NCBI GenBank assembly: GCA_039028895.1
Contig: JBCCHF010000051.1
Coordinates: 1-38,809, forward strand
Origin: JAHDCJ01 sp039028895
Lineage (GTDB): Bacteria; Bacteroidota; Bacteroidia; Chitinophagales; Saprospiraceae
Length of the DNA stretch: 38,809 nucleotides
Direction of reading: 5' to 3'
The notes beneath the pieces were generated by a model. It was not told the DNA's origin and did not search any database. It saw only the letters and a list, made by a program, of their open reading frames with translations. Positions within the stretch are counted from its first letter, which is position 1. Each line of letters starts with the position of its first letter. The position numbers and the translations under genes were made by a program. Shown piece after piece: positions 9,701-16,971 of the stretch.

Positions 9701-10658
9701 GATATACGAAATTAGAACCGCCGAATCAGTTGGAAAGGACGGATTGCCAGATGGTGACGGTACAGGTATGGGATGGTTCCCAGGGTATGCCATCAATGTT
9801 GAGACTGGTGAACGACTGAATGTATTCTTTGGTGAAAATGCGCTTTATGATGAAGCATTTGCAGAAGAAACCGGGATTCCAACCATGAATGGTAACGACA
9901 TGATCTGGAATCCTACCTCAGATGGTATCACCCCGGTATTCGATCCGCCAATAATTGCTTCCTTTGCAGAAATTCCTGTTGGTGGACAACATACCATTTA
10001 TGTTACCAATACGCTCTATGATGAAGGTGCCATCCTTCAGACTCAGTTGGGATCCGAAATAACAGCTTTACAGATTGAGGCCTGGTCATCCGTAATGTGG
10101 ACATCGATCCCTTTGCTTCCTTCAGGTACGACTTTGAATACGATTGAAGAAGGGCTTATTCCATCAGATGTGGTTTTTAAGCTGAGAGTTAACAGCCCGT
10201 TTGAATGGTATAAAGGAGTTAATTCCAATGAGCATTCGGGTTATCCTAAATATGCATTTGAGCTGACCAGGTTCAATGCTGTTATCAATGATGTGGAAAC
10301 AGCGACTTCTGCTCTTGATTTGATCCAAGTGGTTCCGAATCCTTATTATGCCTTTTCAACTTACGGAAGCACCCAATTTGAAAACGCGGTAAAAATCACC
10401 AATTTGCCTAATCAGGCCATAATTTCTATTTTCTCATTGGATGGCAAGCTGGTGCGCAGATTTTACCGAAATGAAGCACTTCCATTAGAGCCGGTATTTG
10501 ACCAAGTTATGACTTCCATAGCTTGGGATTTAAATAACTCGCTAGGAATTCCGGTTTCAACCGGCATTTACCTCATCCATATTGACGCAGGATCAATAGG
10601 GGAAAGGGTTGTGAAATGGTTTGGCGCCATGCAAAAGTTCGACACCTTGGGGTTATAA
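6753..10658 (+). CDS. large T9SS-secreted protein (1301 residues)
   Basis: A 1301-residue exported protein with signal peptide MRKLPTTILVLFIAVMTMP...AAA. The N-terminal region (WWDLADGSYIIPNVP, IFAASVWIGGFDEGGNLKLAAQTYR) is typical of a family of very large Bacteroidota surface proteins of unknown function. Two Asp-rich, calcium-binding-type loops (DDDGDGFPDF near residue 163 and DADADGKYDPEKGD near 211) resemble thrombospondin type 3 loops. The C-terminus (about 1193-1301; VVPNPYYAFSTYGSTQFEN, then ISIFSLDGKLVRRF, STGIYLIHID) is a T9SS type A-like sorting domain but runs on past the usual end to KWFGAMQKFDTLGL. No enzyme motif was seen. It is separated from the LamG gene by 160 bp and is likely its own transcription unit. 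Confidence 0.8.
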   Translation: MRKLPTTILVLFIAVMTMPDPAAAREIQGLMPSHANPAITSRDDCTPSTSQVDLDINNVRARLLGGGDQWWDLADGSYIIPNVPSGEDEVSAIFAASVWIGGFDEGGNLKLAAQTYRQSGNDYWSGPLDENGEILQSTCNVWDRHFEVKGRNIDRHTADYLADDDGDGFPDFKVNGAVSEDLLLWPAKGNPHFAARAGFSLPNQELAPFFDADADGKYDPEKGDFPIIGITSCEIGGIEEATYGDQMIFWIFNDKGNIHTETGGDQIGMEIHALAFGFATDDEVNDMSFYKYKLFNKATEPLKDTYIGMWVDPDLGCWSNDLAGCNIDEIDGKPRNLGIVYNGEAVDNDCSGVPGYGEEVPMLGVDFFRGPKDESGNELGMSTFLVYNSDFSTNGNPEIAMDFYNYMAGFWKDGSPFEFGGDGFLEGTFPFPYMFPSDPSIPDGPEVWSECSNNNDPADRRFLQSSGPFRMDPGATNEVIIGAVWVPRGNYPCPSFEPLLAADDVAQKLFDNCFDLLDGPDAPELEIVELDQELVFSLLNLAGNNVGENYVERDPYIPSIFSSDTTYTFQGYILYQLASPEISSSEYADPEKAREVAVVDFKDGISRIVNFEQFDDPEVFDGKVPVIKIESPDLGIVHSFNITNDLFATGDSRLINHKKYYYSVIAYAYNNWMDYDALTEEGQAIQYLPGRRNVKVFTAIPHINNPEFNGTVLNAKYGDAPEITRFEGMGNSGLFLELVEGMADQIFNNNLHPALTYRPQRGPFSVKVVNPLTVKGGSYRLTIVDNDLSDDILVDSIFWFMEDQEDGTTWYANKTIDHQDERLIPELGISVTMRQVTLPGEEPFDNNGFIGATSEQLDKGDPWYVGLSDGPAGSVFNFIRTDRDEADELRDPRQVYSGILGGAWYPYALTSWETDPAGTEVITPAWTNNFSSQVDLRNQLEHLESVNIILTSDKSKWSRCPVVNTFSRAYADEGLIPFNGDDGIYEIRTAESVGKDGLPDGDGTGMGWFPGYAINVETGERLNVFFGENALYDEAFAEETGIPTMNGNDMIWNPTSDGITPVFDPPIIASFAEIPVGGQHTIYVTNTLYDEGAILQTQLGSEITALQIEAWSSVMWTSIPLLPSGTTLNTIEEGLIPSDVVFKLRVNSPFEWYKGVNSNEHSGYPKYAFELTRFNAVINDVETATSALDLIQVVPNPYYAFSTYGSTQFENAVKITNLPNQAIISIFSLDGKLVRRFYRNEALPLEPVFDQVMTSIAWDLNNSLGIPVSTGIYLIHIDAGSIGERVVKWFGAMQKFDTLGL

Positions 10659-10736
10659 AGCTTTATCGGTTCCAAAAACGCAAAATAAAAAAGGCGGTTT
10701 TCTCCACTTTCAATGGCAATTCTTGGAACGAATCTC

Positions 10737-10744
10737 TAACTTTG
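10737..10744 (+). promoter_or_regulatory. Bacteroidota -7 promoter element of glnS
   Basis: TAACTTTG fits the Bacteroidota sigma factor -7 consensus TAnnTTTG exactly and lies 43 bp before the glnS start, implying a leader of about 37 nt. No convincing -33 TTTG is at the usual spacing. Confidence 0.5.
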
Positions 10745-10787
10745 GCAGTTCTATTATTCAATTATCCAATTTAATGGTCAACTGACA

Positions 10788-12485
10788 ATGAGTAATCCGG
10801 AATCGACTGAAAAGGAATCACTGAATTTCATTGAAGTATTTATAGAGGAAGATATTGCCAATGGCAAGCATGAAGGACGCGTGCACACCCGCTTCCCGCC
10901 CGAACCAAACGGGTACTTGCACATGGGACATGTCAAGGCAATCTGGATCAATTTCGAACTTGCCAAAAAGTATGGCGGCAAGACCAATCTTCGTTTTGAT
11001 GATACCAATCCGACAACCGAGGAAACCGAGTATGTCGACAATATCATGAAAGATATAAAGTGGCTGGGCTACGATTGGGAAGATCGGTTGTACTTTGCCT
11101 CTGATTATTTTGGACAACTCTACAATTATGCAGTTGATCTGATCAAAAAAGGATTGGCCTATGTTGATGATTCATCAGCAGAAGATATGGCAGAGATGAA
11201 AGGTACACCGACAAAGCCTGGTGTACTTAGTCCCTACCGCGACCGTTCGATCGAAGAGAACCTTCGGTTATTCGAAGGCATGAAAAATGGAGAATATGAA
11301 GATGGTACTCGCGTATTGAGGGCAAAAGTAGACATGACTTCGCCAAATATGCATATGCGTGACCCTGTGCTTTACCGAATCAAGCACGAGCACCACCACA
11401 GAACGGGCGATGCCTGGTGCATTTACCCGATGTACGATTTCGCCCACGGTCAGTCAGACTCGATTGAAGGCATTACCCACTCGCTTTGTTCGCTCGAATT
11501 CAAGCATCATAGACCTTTGTACAACTGGTTTATCGAGAAACTGGGCATTTTCCCATCTCGTCAAATAGAGTTTGCAAGGATGAATGTCTCTTACATGATC
11601 ACCAGCAAACGGAAACTCATCAAACTTGTTGAGGAAGGTTATGTCAATGGATGGGACGACCCACGTATGGCTACCGTTGCCGGAATGCGACGAAGGGGCT
11701 ATCCGGCGATGGCGCTTCGTAAATTCTGTAAATTGACCGGGGTTGCAAAACGAGACAACCTTATCGAGATGGCCTTGCTCGAATTTACCGTCCGAGAAGA
11801 ACTGAATAAGACAACTGCGAGGGTCATGGGTGTGCTCAATCCTCTAAAAGTCGTCATCACCAATTACCCTGAAGGCAAGGTAGAAGAAATGGAGATTATC
11901 AATAACCCTGAAGACGAGTCTATGGGGTCAAGGACGATGCCTTTTTCAAGGGAACTCTATATCGAGCGTGAGGATTTTATGGAAGATCCGCCACCACCGA
12001 AAAAGTTTTTCCGTATGGGACCAGGCCGAAATGTAAGACTCAAAGGCGGATACATCCTGCATTGTGACGACTATATTAAAGACCCTGAAACTGGAGCAGT
12101 AACTGAAGTTCATTGTACGTACTACGAAAATAGCCGGAGTGGATCAGATACTTCTGGTGTCAAAGCGCGTGGTGTATTGCACTGGGTGTCCATCGAGCAT
12201 GCCCTTAAGGTGGAAGTCAGGATCTATGATCGTTTATTTACAGATCCTGCACCAACCAGTCATGAAGGCAAGGACTATATTGAGTTTTACAATGAGGATT
12301 CCTTGAAGGTTATTGAAAATGCTTTCGTTGAGCCTTCGTTGAAAAATGTGAAACCCGGTACAAGGCTGCAATTCATGAGGAAGGGGTATTTCTGTGTAGA
12401 CCTTGATTCTTCTGATAACCACTTGGTATTCAACCGTACCATTACCCTGAAAGATACCTGGGCAAAGGTCAAAAAGAAAGGATAA
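10788..12485 (+). CDS. glnS: glutamine--tRNA ligase
   Basis: A 565-residue class I aminoacyl-tRNA synthetase that charges tRNA(Gln) with glutamine in the cytoplasm. The HIGH-type motif is PPEPNGYLHMGH (residues 37-48), followed by the GlnRS signature block FDDTNPTTEETEYVD. The second catalytic motif reads ITSKRKL (Thr272-Ser-Lys-Arg275), where VMSKRKL is usual, a conservative departure that keeps the lysine. FRMGPGRNVRLKGGYILHCDDY and the C-terminal anticodon-binding beta domains are present and the length is normal. A TAnnTTTG promoter element lies 43 bp upstream. The gene runs tail-to-tail into trhO with no bases between the two stop codons. GlnRS rather than GluRS is indicated by the overall motif set. 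Confidence 0.95.
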   Translation: MSNPESTEKESLNFIEVFIEEDIANGKHEGRVHTRFPPEPNGYLHMGHVKAIWINFELAKKYGGKTNLRFDDTNPTTEETEYVDNIMKDIKWLGYDWEDRLYFASDYFGQLYNYAVDLIKKGLAYVDDSSAEDMAEMKGTPTKPGVLSPYRDRSIEENLRLFEGMKNGEYEDGTRVLRAKVDMTSPNMHMRDPVLYRIKHEHHHRTGDAWCIYPMYDFAHGQSDSIEGITHSLCSLEFKHHRPLYNWFIEKLGIFPSRQIEFARMNVSYMITSKRKLIKLVEEGYVNGWDDPRMATVAGMRRRGYPAMALRKFCKLTGVAKRDNLIEMALLEFTVREELNKTTARVMGVLNPLKVVITNYPEGKVEEMEIINNPEDESMGSRTMPFSRELYIEREDFMEDPPPPKKFFRMGPGRNVRLKGGYILHCDDYIKDPETGAVTEVHCTYYENSRSGSDTSGVKARGVLHWVSIEHALKVEVRIYDRLFTDPAPTSHEGKDYIEFYNEDSLKVIENAFVEPSLKNVKPGTRLQFMRKGYFCVDLDSSDNHLVFNRTITLKDTWAKVKKKG

Positions 12486-13565
12486 TTACTTTTCCAATTC
12501 GCTGAAAAGCACTTTTACTTTTTCCTGTAAGGCTTTATTTTCCAGGAAAGGGGAGGTTCTTGATTTGTGGTAGGTCTTCATAGAATCCTTAATACCTTTT
12601 CTCAATTCCTTCTGGGTGCCTTCAGGTAACTGGAGATACTGGTAGCAGGTTTCGCAGCATGCTCCCTGCCATTTATCTGCACACGATTCACATTGGATAA
12701 TAAGACGGTGACAAGCCAGGTTAGTACAGTTAGAATGCCGATCACTGGCAACATCACATTGATAGCAATTAGAGATAATTTCTTTAGAAATCCTTTCTCC
12801 CATTCGTTCGTCAAAGACGAAGTTTTTGCCAATAAACTTGTTTTCAAGGTCACTGTTTTTGACCTGTCGGGTGTATTCTATGATACCGCCGTCAAGTTGG
12901 AATACGTTTTTAAATCCCTTGTGTTTATACCAGGCAGACGCTTTTTCACAACGGATGCCCCCAGTACAGTACATTATGATATTTTTCTCCTTATGCTCTT
13001 GTAATTGGTCTTCGATGATTGGCAGTGAATCTCTGAAAGTTTCTACATCAGGAGTAATGGCATTTTGGAAATGGCCGACCTCTGATTCGTAGTGGTTGCG
13101 CATATCTACGATAATCGTGTCGGGCTGCTCGGCAAGGCTATTGAATTCCTTGGCGGAAAGGTGCTGACCTCCGTTAGTGACATCAAATGTATCATCGTTG
13201 AGGCCATCCGCCAGTATCTTATTCTTGATGCGAATGATCAGTTTGTAAAATGATTTACCATCATCTTGAATGGCGATATTGAGACGGATGCCTTTGAGGA
13301 AGGTGATCGAATCCATCTGGGCTTTAAAAGCACCCCAATTTTTTTCAGGAACACTGATCTGGGCATTGATCCCTTCAGAGGCGACATAAGTGCGACCCAT
13401 CACACCAAGTGATTCCCAGGCAATGTACAAATGGTCACGAAAAACTCTGACATTACCGATATTCGCGTATTGATAAAACGATAAGGTAACCCGGTTGTCA
13501 GGATCATCCAACATCTGCTTTTTCAGTACACGTTTATCCGTTTTATTATGTAGTTTCTTTCCCAT
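12486..13565 (-). CDS. trhO: tRNA uridine(34) hydroxylase, rhodanese family
   Basis: A 359-residue protein of the YceA/TrhO family, which hydroxylates U34 of a set of tRNAs in an oxygen-dependent way, the first step toward (c)mo5U-type wobble bases. It has an N-terminal ferredoxin-like domain (about residues 25-120), a rhodanese domain with the active-site loop CTGGIRCEKAS (Cys200 and Cys206), and a Cys-rich C-terminal tail (CYQCDVA...CTNLACH...CESC...CCETC, about 268-335) likely to bind zinc. All family motifs are intact. It converges with glnS, so the two tRNA-related genes abut at their stops but are not co-transcribed. Start at ATG 13565. Confidence 0.92.
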   Translation of the reverse strand: MGKKLHNKTDKRVLKKQMLDDPDNRVTLSFYQYANIGNVRVFRDHLYIAWESLGVMGRTYVASEGINAQISVPEKNWGAFKAQMDSITFLKGIRLNIAIQDDGKSFYKLIIRIKNKILADGLNDDTFDVTNGGQHLSAKEFNSLAEQPDTIIVDMRNHYESEVGHFQNAITPDVETFRDSLPIIEDQLQEHKEKNIIMYCTGGIRCEKASAWYKHKGFKNVFQLDGGIIEYTRQVKNSDLENKFIGKNFVFDERMGERISKEIISNCYQCDVASDRHSNCTNLACHRLIIQCESCADKWQGACCETCYQYLQLPEGTQKELRKGIKDSMKTYHKSRTSPFLENKALQEKVKVLFSELEK

Positions 13566-13618
13566 GGGAACGATTATTCTGAGTTTTTATTCAAGGTTGT
13601 TATCAACTAACAAGCCAT

Positions 13619-13637
13619 TGCCAATTGAAGATTGGCA
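13619..13637 (-). other. small stem-loop between hemB and trhO
   Basis: TGCCAAT (13619-13625) and ATTGGCA (13631-13637) form a perfect 7-bp stem with loop TGAAG, 9 bp past the hemB stop on the minus strand. There is no U-run after it, so it may stabilise the hemB mRNA end or be part of a GCCAATTG-type intergenic repeat also seen near 33988-34010. Confidence 0.35.
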
Positions 13638-13646
13638 TCTATTATT

Positions 13647-14627
13647 CTACTTAAATCCATTTGTCCACCTCTCAGCATACTGTTTCGCGAAATAAGTCAG
13701 TATCATATCTGCTCCGGCTCTTCTAATACTCAGCAAAGTTTCAGGCATGGCCTTGTCGAAGTCGAGCCATCCGTTTTGTGAGGCTGCGATCAGCATGGCA
13801 CATTCTCCACTAACGTGATATGCAGCAATCGACATACCGGTTTGCTCTTTAAGAACATGGATTATGTCCAAATAATTCAATGCCGGTTTAACCATTAACA
13901 TATCAGCCCCTTCATCAATATCCAGGTACGCTTCCTTCAGGGCTTCCAGTTTATTGGCTGGGTCCATCTGATAAGTCTTTTTATCACCTGCTTTCGGCGC
14001 TGAATCCAATGCATCACGAAACGGACCATAAAAAGCACTGGCATACTTTGCTGTGTACGACAGTATGCCAGTATCGGTGAATCCTGCCTCATCAAGTGCA
14101 TCTCTCATGTAACCAACTCTGCCGTCCATCATATCAGAAGGACCCAATAAGTCGAATCCTGCCTCGGCCTGTGCGACTGACATCTTTGCCAGAATGGGTA
14201 GACTTTCGTCATTCAGGATCTTCCCATTTTCAACATAACCATCGTGCCCGTCTGAACTGTAAGGGTCCATGGCGACGTCGCTGATCAGGCAACACTCCGG
14301 AAACTCTTGTTTAATTTTTGAAGCGACTTTTAAATAAAAATTATCCGGATCATAACTGAATGTGGCAGTTTTATCTTTCAATACTTCAGGGATAGCCGGG
14401 AAAAGAATGAAATTATTAAGTCCAACGGCCATCGAGCTTTCAATTTCCGCTAGTATGTTGTCTACAGACATCCTGAAATTCCCAGGAAGGGAATGTATTT
14501 CATCTTTTATTCCATTACCATCAACCAAAAACAAAGGATAGATCAAATGATCAGGCGTCAGGGCAGTTTCCCTTACCATGCTTCTGATTGCTTCTGATTG
14601 TCGGTTGCGTCTTGGACGAATGCGCAT
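13647..14627 (-). CDS. hemB: porphobilinogen synthase (delta-aminolevulinic acid dehydratase)
   Basis: A 326-residue cytoplasmic enzyme that condenses two 5-aminolevulinate molecules to porphobilinogen in heme synthesis. The two Schiff-base lysines are Lys194 in YTAKYASAFYG and Lys247 in MVKPALNY. The metal-binding region reads DVAMDPYSSDGHDG, Asp-type and lacking the Cys triad of zinc enzymes, so it should be the magnesium-type class. The motif usually written SGEYAM (or SGEFAM) is SGECAM here, placing Cys276 at an aromatic position. Length and order of motifs are normal. An exact TAnnTTTG element on the minus strand (14659-14652) lies 25 bp upstream; the same short region drives the divergent dehydrogenase. 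Confidence 0.95.
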   Translation of the reverse strand: MRIRPRRNRQSEAIRSMVRETALTPDHLIYPLFLVDGNGIKDEIHSLPGNFRMSVDNILAEIESSMAVGLNNFILFPAIPEVLKDKTATFSYDPDNFYLKVASKIKQEFPECCLISDVAMDPYSSDGHDGYVENGKILNDESLPILAKMSVAQAEAGFDLLGPSDMMDGRVGYMRDALDEAGFTDTGILSYTAKYASAFYGPFRDALDSAPKAGDKKTYQMDPANKLEALKEAYLDIDEGADMLMVKPALNYLDIIHVLKEQTGMSIAAYHVSGECAMLIAASQNGWLDFDKAMPETLLSIRRAGADMILTYFAKQYAERWTNGFK

Positions 14628-14651
14628 ATTTACTTCCTTTTTTTAGGACCA

Positions 14652-14659
14652 CAAAGTTA
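14652..14659 (-). promoter_or_regulatory. -7 promoter element of hemB
   Basis: Read on the minus strand this is TAACTTTG, an exact TAnnTTTG match, 25 bp before the hemB ATG. The implied leader is under 20 nt. No clear -33 partner is seen. Confidence 0.45.
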
Positions 14660-14670
14660 CGGTATTTGCT

Positions 14671-14678
14671 TAAATTTG
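14671..14678 (+). promoter_or_regulatory. -7 promoter element of the dehydrogenase gene
   Basis: TAAATTTG matches TAnnTTTG exactly and lies 46 bp before the ATG at 14724. It sits 11 bp from the oppositely oriented hemB element, so the two promoters of this 96-bp divergent region are back to back and may compete. Confidence 0.45.
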
Positions 14679-14723
14679 GTGCCTTTCAATAACAAAATCA
14701 CTAATTGAACAAATACCACGAAT

Positions 14724-15497
14724 ATGAAAATCAGCGAACTTTTTGATGTAAAAGGAAAAATAGCCATCATCACCGGCGGTTCAAGAGGCATTGGACTCAT
14801 GATTGCCCGTGGATACGTTGAAAACGGCATGAAAGTCTATATCACTTCCAGGAAGGCAGCCGTATGTGATGCCGTCGCTGCGGAGCTTTCCAAAATTGGT
14901 GAGTGCATTTCCATCCCAGGTGATATGTCAACTGACGAAGGCCGAAAAGCTTTTGTTGAAGCATTCAAATCGAGAGAAGATAACCTTGATATCTTAGTCA
15001 ATAATGCTGGTGCTGCATGGGGCCAACCTTTTGACCAGTATGGCGGAGACGGATATGACAAGGTAATGAACATCAATGTTAGAGGTCTGTTTTTCCTGAC
15101 ACGTGACTTGATGCCATTATTGGAAAACGGCGCTTCCAAATCCAATCCTGCCCGAGTCATAAATATCGGTTCGATTGATGGTCTCAGAGTCTCAAAAATG
15201 GAAAATTTCGCTTACGGACCGAGCAAAGCTGCCGTCCATCATATGACAAAAGAGCTGGCCATGCATTTAGGCAAACGGGGCGTAACTGTGAATGCAGTAG
15301 CTCCAGGTCCATTCGAGTCCAAAATGACAGCAGCTGTATTGGAGCACTTCAAAGCACAAGTAGAAGCCTCCTGCCCACTTTCCCGCATCGGAAAACCAGA
15401 GGATATGGCTGGTATCGCGTTATTTCTCGCATCACCGTGCGCCTCTTACCTCAATGGAACTGTAATACCGGTTGACGGGGGAATTCATTTGGCTTGA
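14724..15497 (+). CDS. short-chain dehydrogenase/reductase (SDR)
   Basis: A 257-residue classical SDR. The cofactor motif TGGSRGIG is at residues 17-24, NNAG at about 92-95, the catalytic Ser at about 150 (NIGSIDG), Tyr164 and Lys168 (YGPSK), and the late block VNAVAPGPFESKM. An Arg/Ser-Arg after the second strand (YITSRKA) suggests NADP(H) preference. The overall form resembles the RhlG / 3-oxoacyl-ACP reductase-like and gluconate 5-dehydrogenase-like groups; the substrate cannot be set from sequence. It is divergent from hemB with back-to-back promoters, and a region of intergenic repeats follows it. Confidence 0.88.
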   Translation: MKISELFDVKGKIAIITGGSRGIGLMIARGYVENGMKVYITSRKAAVCDAVAAELSKIGECISIPGDMSTDEGRKAFVEAFKSREDNLDILVNNAGAAWGQPFDQYGGDGYDKVMNINVRGLFFLTRDLMPLLENGASKSNPARVINIGSIDGLRVSKMENFAYGPSKAAVHHMTKELAMHLGKRGVTVNAVAPGPFESKMTAAVLEHFKAQVEASCPLSRIGKPEDMAGIALFLASPCASYLNGTVIPVDGGIHLA

Positions 15498-15504
15498 CGA
15501 CTTA

Positions 15505-15640
15505 GGCTTACTTGTTGTCGTTCGCTGGTACTCACTTACTTTTGTTGGCTACGCCTTACTTGTTAACCATTGACAATTCAAACAAGTAGGCGACCAAAGG
15601 GTGCGACAACAATTCCTTTCAGCGAATAATTTAATCATCA
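15505..15640. repeat. intergenic repeat element, copy A
   Basis: This stretch shares words in the same order with the region at 38571-38670: TTGTCGTTC, then GGT and TCACTTACT, then CGCCTTACTTG. It contains a hairpin, CGCCTTACTTGTT (15552-15564) against AACAAGTAGGCG (15581-15592), with one bulged T and a 16-nt loop. It fills the gap between the convergent dehydrogenase and LtrA genes and may serve as a terminator for either, although no T-run follows. Confidence 0.45.
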
Positions 15641-15662
15641 AAATCCTAAAGAAAGCGAGTCC

Positions 15663-16889
15663 TCAGATCGTCCAACCATGGTTCGATGGGTCGTCTTTTT
15701 TCTTGACCTCGCTTACCCATTTGTAGAGGCCATAAACAGCCTGGATAATAACCAGGAGGAAAACAATGCCGAGTAACCAGGCAGCATTCAAGCCATGTCC
15801 GAAAAATCCAAGCCCGAAGCATGCCAGTCCAGAGACTAGTCTAATAATCCTGAAATCTTTTACGGATTCCATGCCGTCTACATATCCCTTTTGCGAAAGC
15901 TCGATGAGTAATAAGGAAAGAATACCCATTCCGGATCCTCCGGCAATGAGCCACCTGACGGGGTCTTCGACATGTGCATCTGCATGCCCGACAATGGCCA
16001 AAGTGCCTGCACCAAAGATGGTCCAACCCATAACCAGAGGTAGGTGACCATAATTCCAAAGTAAGCGTGGCCAATGTCCTTTTTTACTTACACCTTTCAT
16101 CACCTGATCGAAATATAAAAACCAGAATCCGCAGGCAATAAGCAAAGCCAGGATACCTGCAGTAGCAGTCAAAAGACTCAGGGAATGTGACTTTGAGGCA
16201 CCGCCTACAACTCCAGCAACGGTTTCGCCCAAAATGATGATCGTGAGAAGGTTAAACCGCTCCTTAAGGTGATCCTCACTAAGTTTGGGCATCTGCTCGT
16301 TAGCTTTGAGGATCAGCATTGGAGTAACCAGGTCAATGATCAAAGCGATTACCCAAAGTGTATAGCGAATAGAAGGATCCACAAAAGCAGATACTACAAA
16401 CAGGATAATGGAGATCGTGAAGCCAATGGCCAGGCCTCTGACATAGGGCACCGCTACCCTGTTATACCAGGCACCACGACACCAAAGAACGACAATAATC
16501 GCTCTGGCGAAAGCATAACAGAGGGCAAACCCGACTGTAGCTTTTGGATCCAGACCATTATGTGCAAAATAGGCCAGACCGGCGGCTGGAATCATCTGGA
16601 GAAAGGTGAAAAGCCGTTGGCTGACATCATTGGTGCCAAACCGTTCATTATAGTAGGTGTTACCAATCCAAACCCACCACACAGGGATGAAAAGCAAGAA
16701 AAACTCTCCGAAAGTGTGCCATCCCGGGTGTTTTTCCATATGGTAAACTAGCTCGTGCGCCAGCACAGCAATAATGGCAACAAAAATAAGATCGTAGAAT
16801 AGGTCGAGTGGAGTTGCGGCCCTGTGTTTATGTTCGTCGGCATCTGTGCGTAATTTCGGCAAGTGCCACCAAATTGATTTGGAACTCAT
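15663..16889 (-). CDS. LtrA-family (low temperature requirement A) membrane protein
   Basis: A 408-residue polytopic membrane protein. The N-terminus RAATPLDLFYDLIFVAIIAVLAHEL is the start block of the low-temperature-requirement A (LtrA) family, and about ten hydrophobic segments follow along the whole length. A mid-protein block, LKERFNLLTIIILGETVAG, is the other conserved family signature. LtrA was named from a Listeria mutant unable to grow in the cold, but its molecular activity is unknown. The gene ends at 15663, converging on the dehydrogenase, and starts 83 bp from the desaturase stop, so it may lie in the same minus-strand transcript as the desaturase; co-occurrence of two possibly cold-related functions is suggestive but unproven. 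Confidence 0.88.
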   Translation of the reverse strand: MSSKSIWWHLPKLRTDADEHKHRAATPLDLFYDLIFVAIIAVLAHELVYHMEKHPGWHTFGEFFLLFIPVWWVWIGNTYYNERFGTNDVSQRLFTFLQMIPAAGLAYFAHNGLDPKATVGFALCYAFARAIIVVLWCRGAWYNRVAVPYVRGLAIGFTISIILFVVSAFVDPSIRYTLWVIALIIDLVTPMLILKANEQMPKLSEDHLKERFNLLTIIILGETVAGVVGGASKSHSLSLLTATAGILALLIACGFWFLYFDQVMKGVSKKGHWPRLLWNYGHLPLVMGWTIFGAGTLAIVGHADAHVEDPVRWLIAGGSGMGILSLLLIELSQKGYVDGMESVKDFRIIRLVSGLACFGLGFFGHGLNAAWLLGIVFLLVIIQAVYGLYKWVSEVKKKDDPSNHGWTI

Positions 16890-16934
16890 ATACAGTGATT
16901 GGTTTTATTATCGTACAATTGATCAATACGAGAA

Positions 16935-16956
16935 TAAATCTAAAAAAACAGATTTA
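16935..16956 (-). terminator. possible weak terminator after the desaturase
   Basis: TAAATCT (16935-16941) and AGATTTA (16950-16956) form a 7-bp AT-rich stem with an A-rich 8-nt loop, 16 bp past the desaturase stop. The stem is weak and there is no strong U-run after it, so read-through to the LtrA gene is possible. Confidence 0.25.
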
Positions 16957-16971
16957 ATTTCCTGAATGAAT

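Noticed and set aside
16269..16751. Plus-strand open frame (160 codons) inside the LtrA gene
   Set aside because: Antisense to a clear membrane protein family; no recognisable domain.
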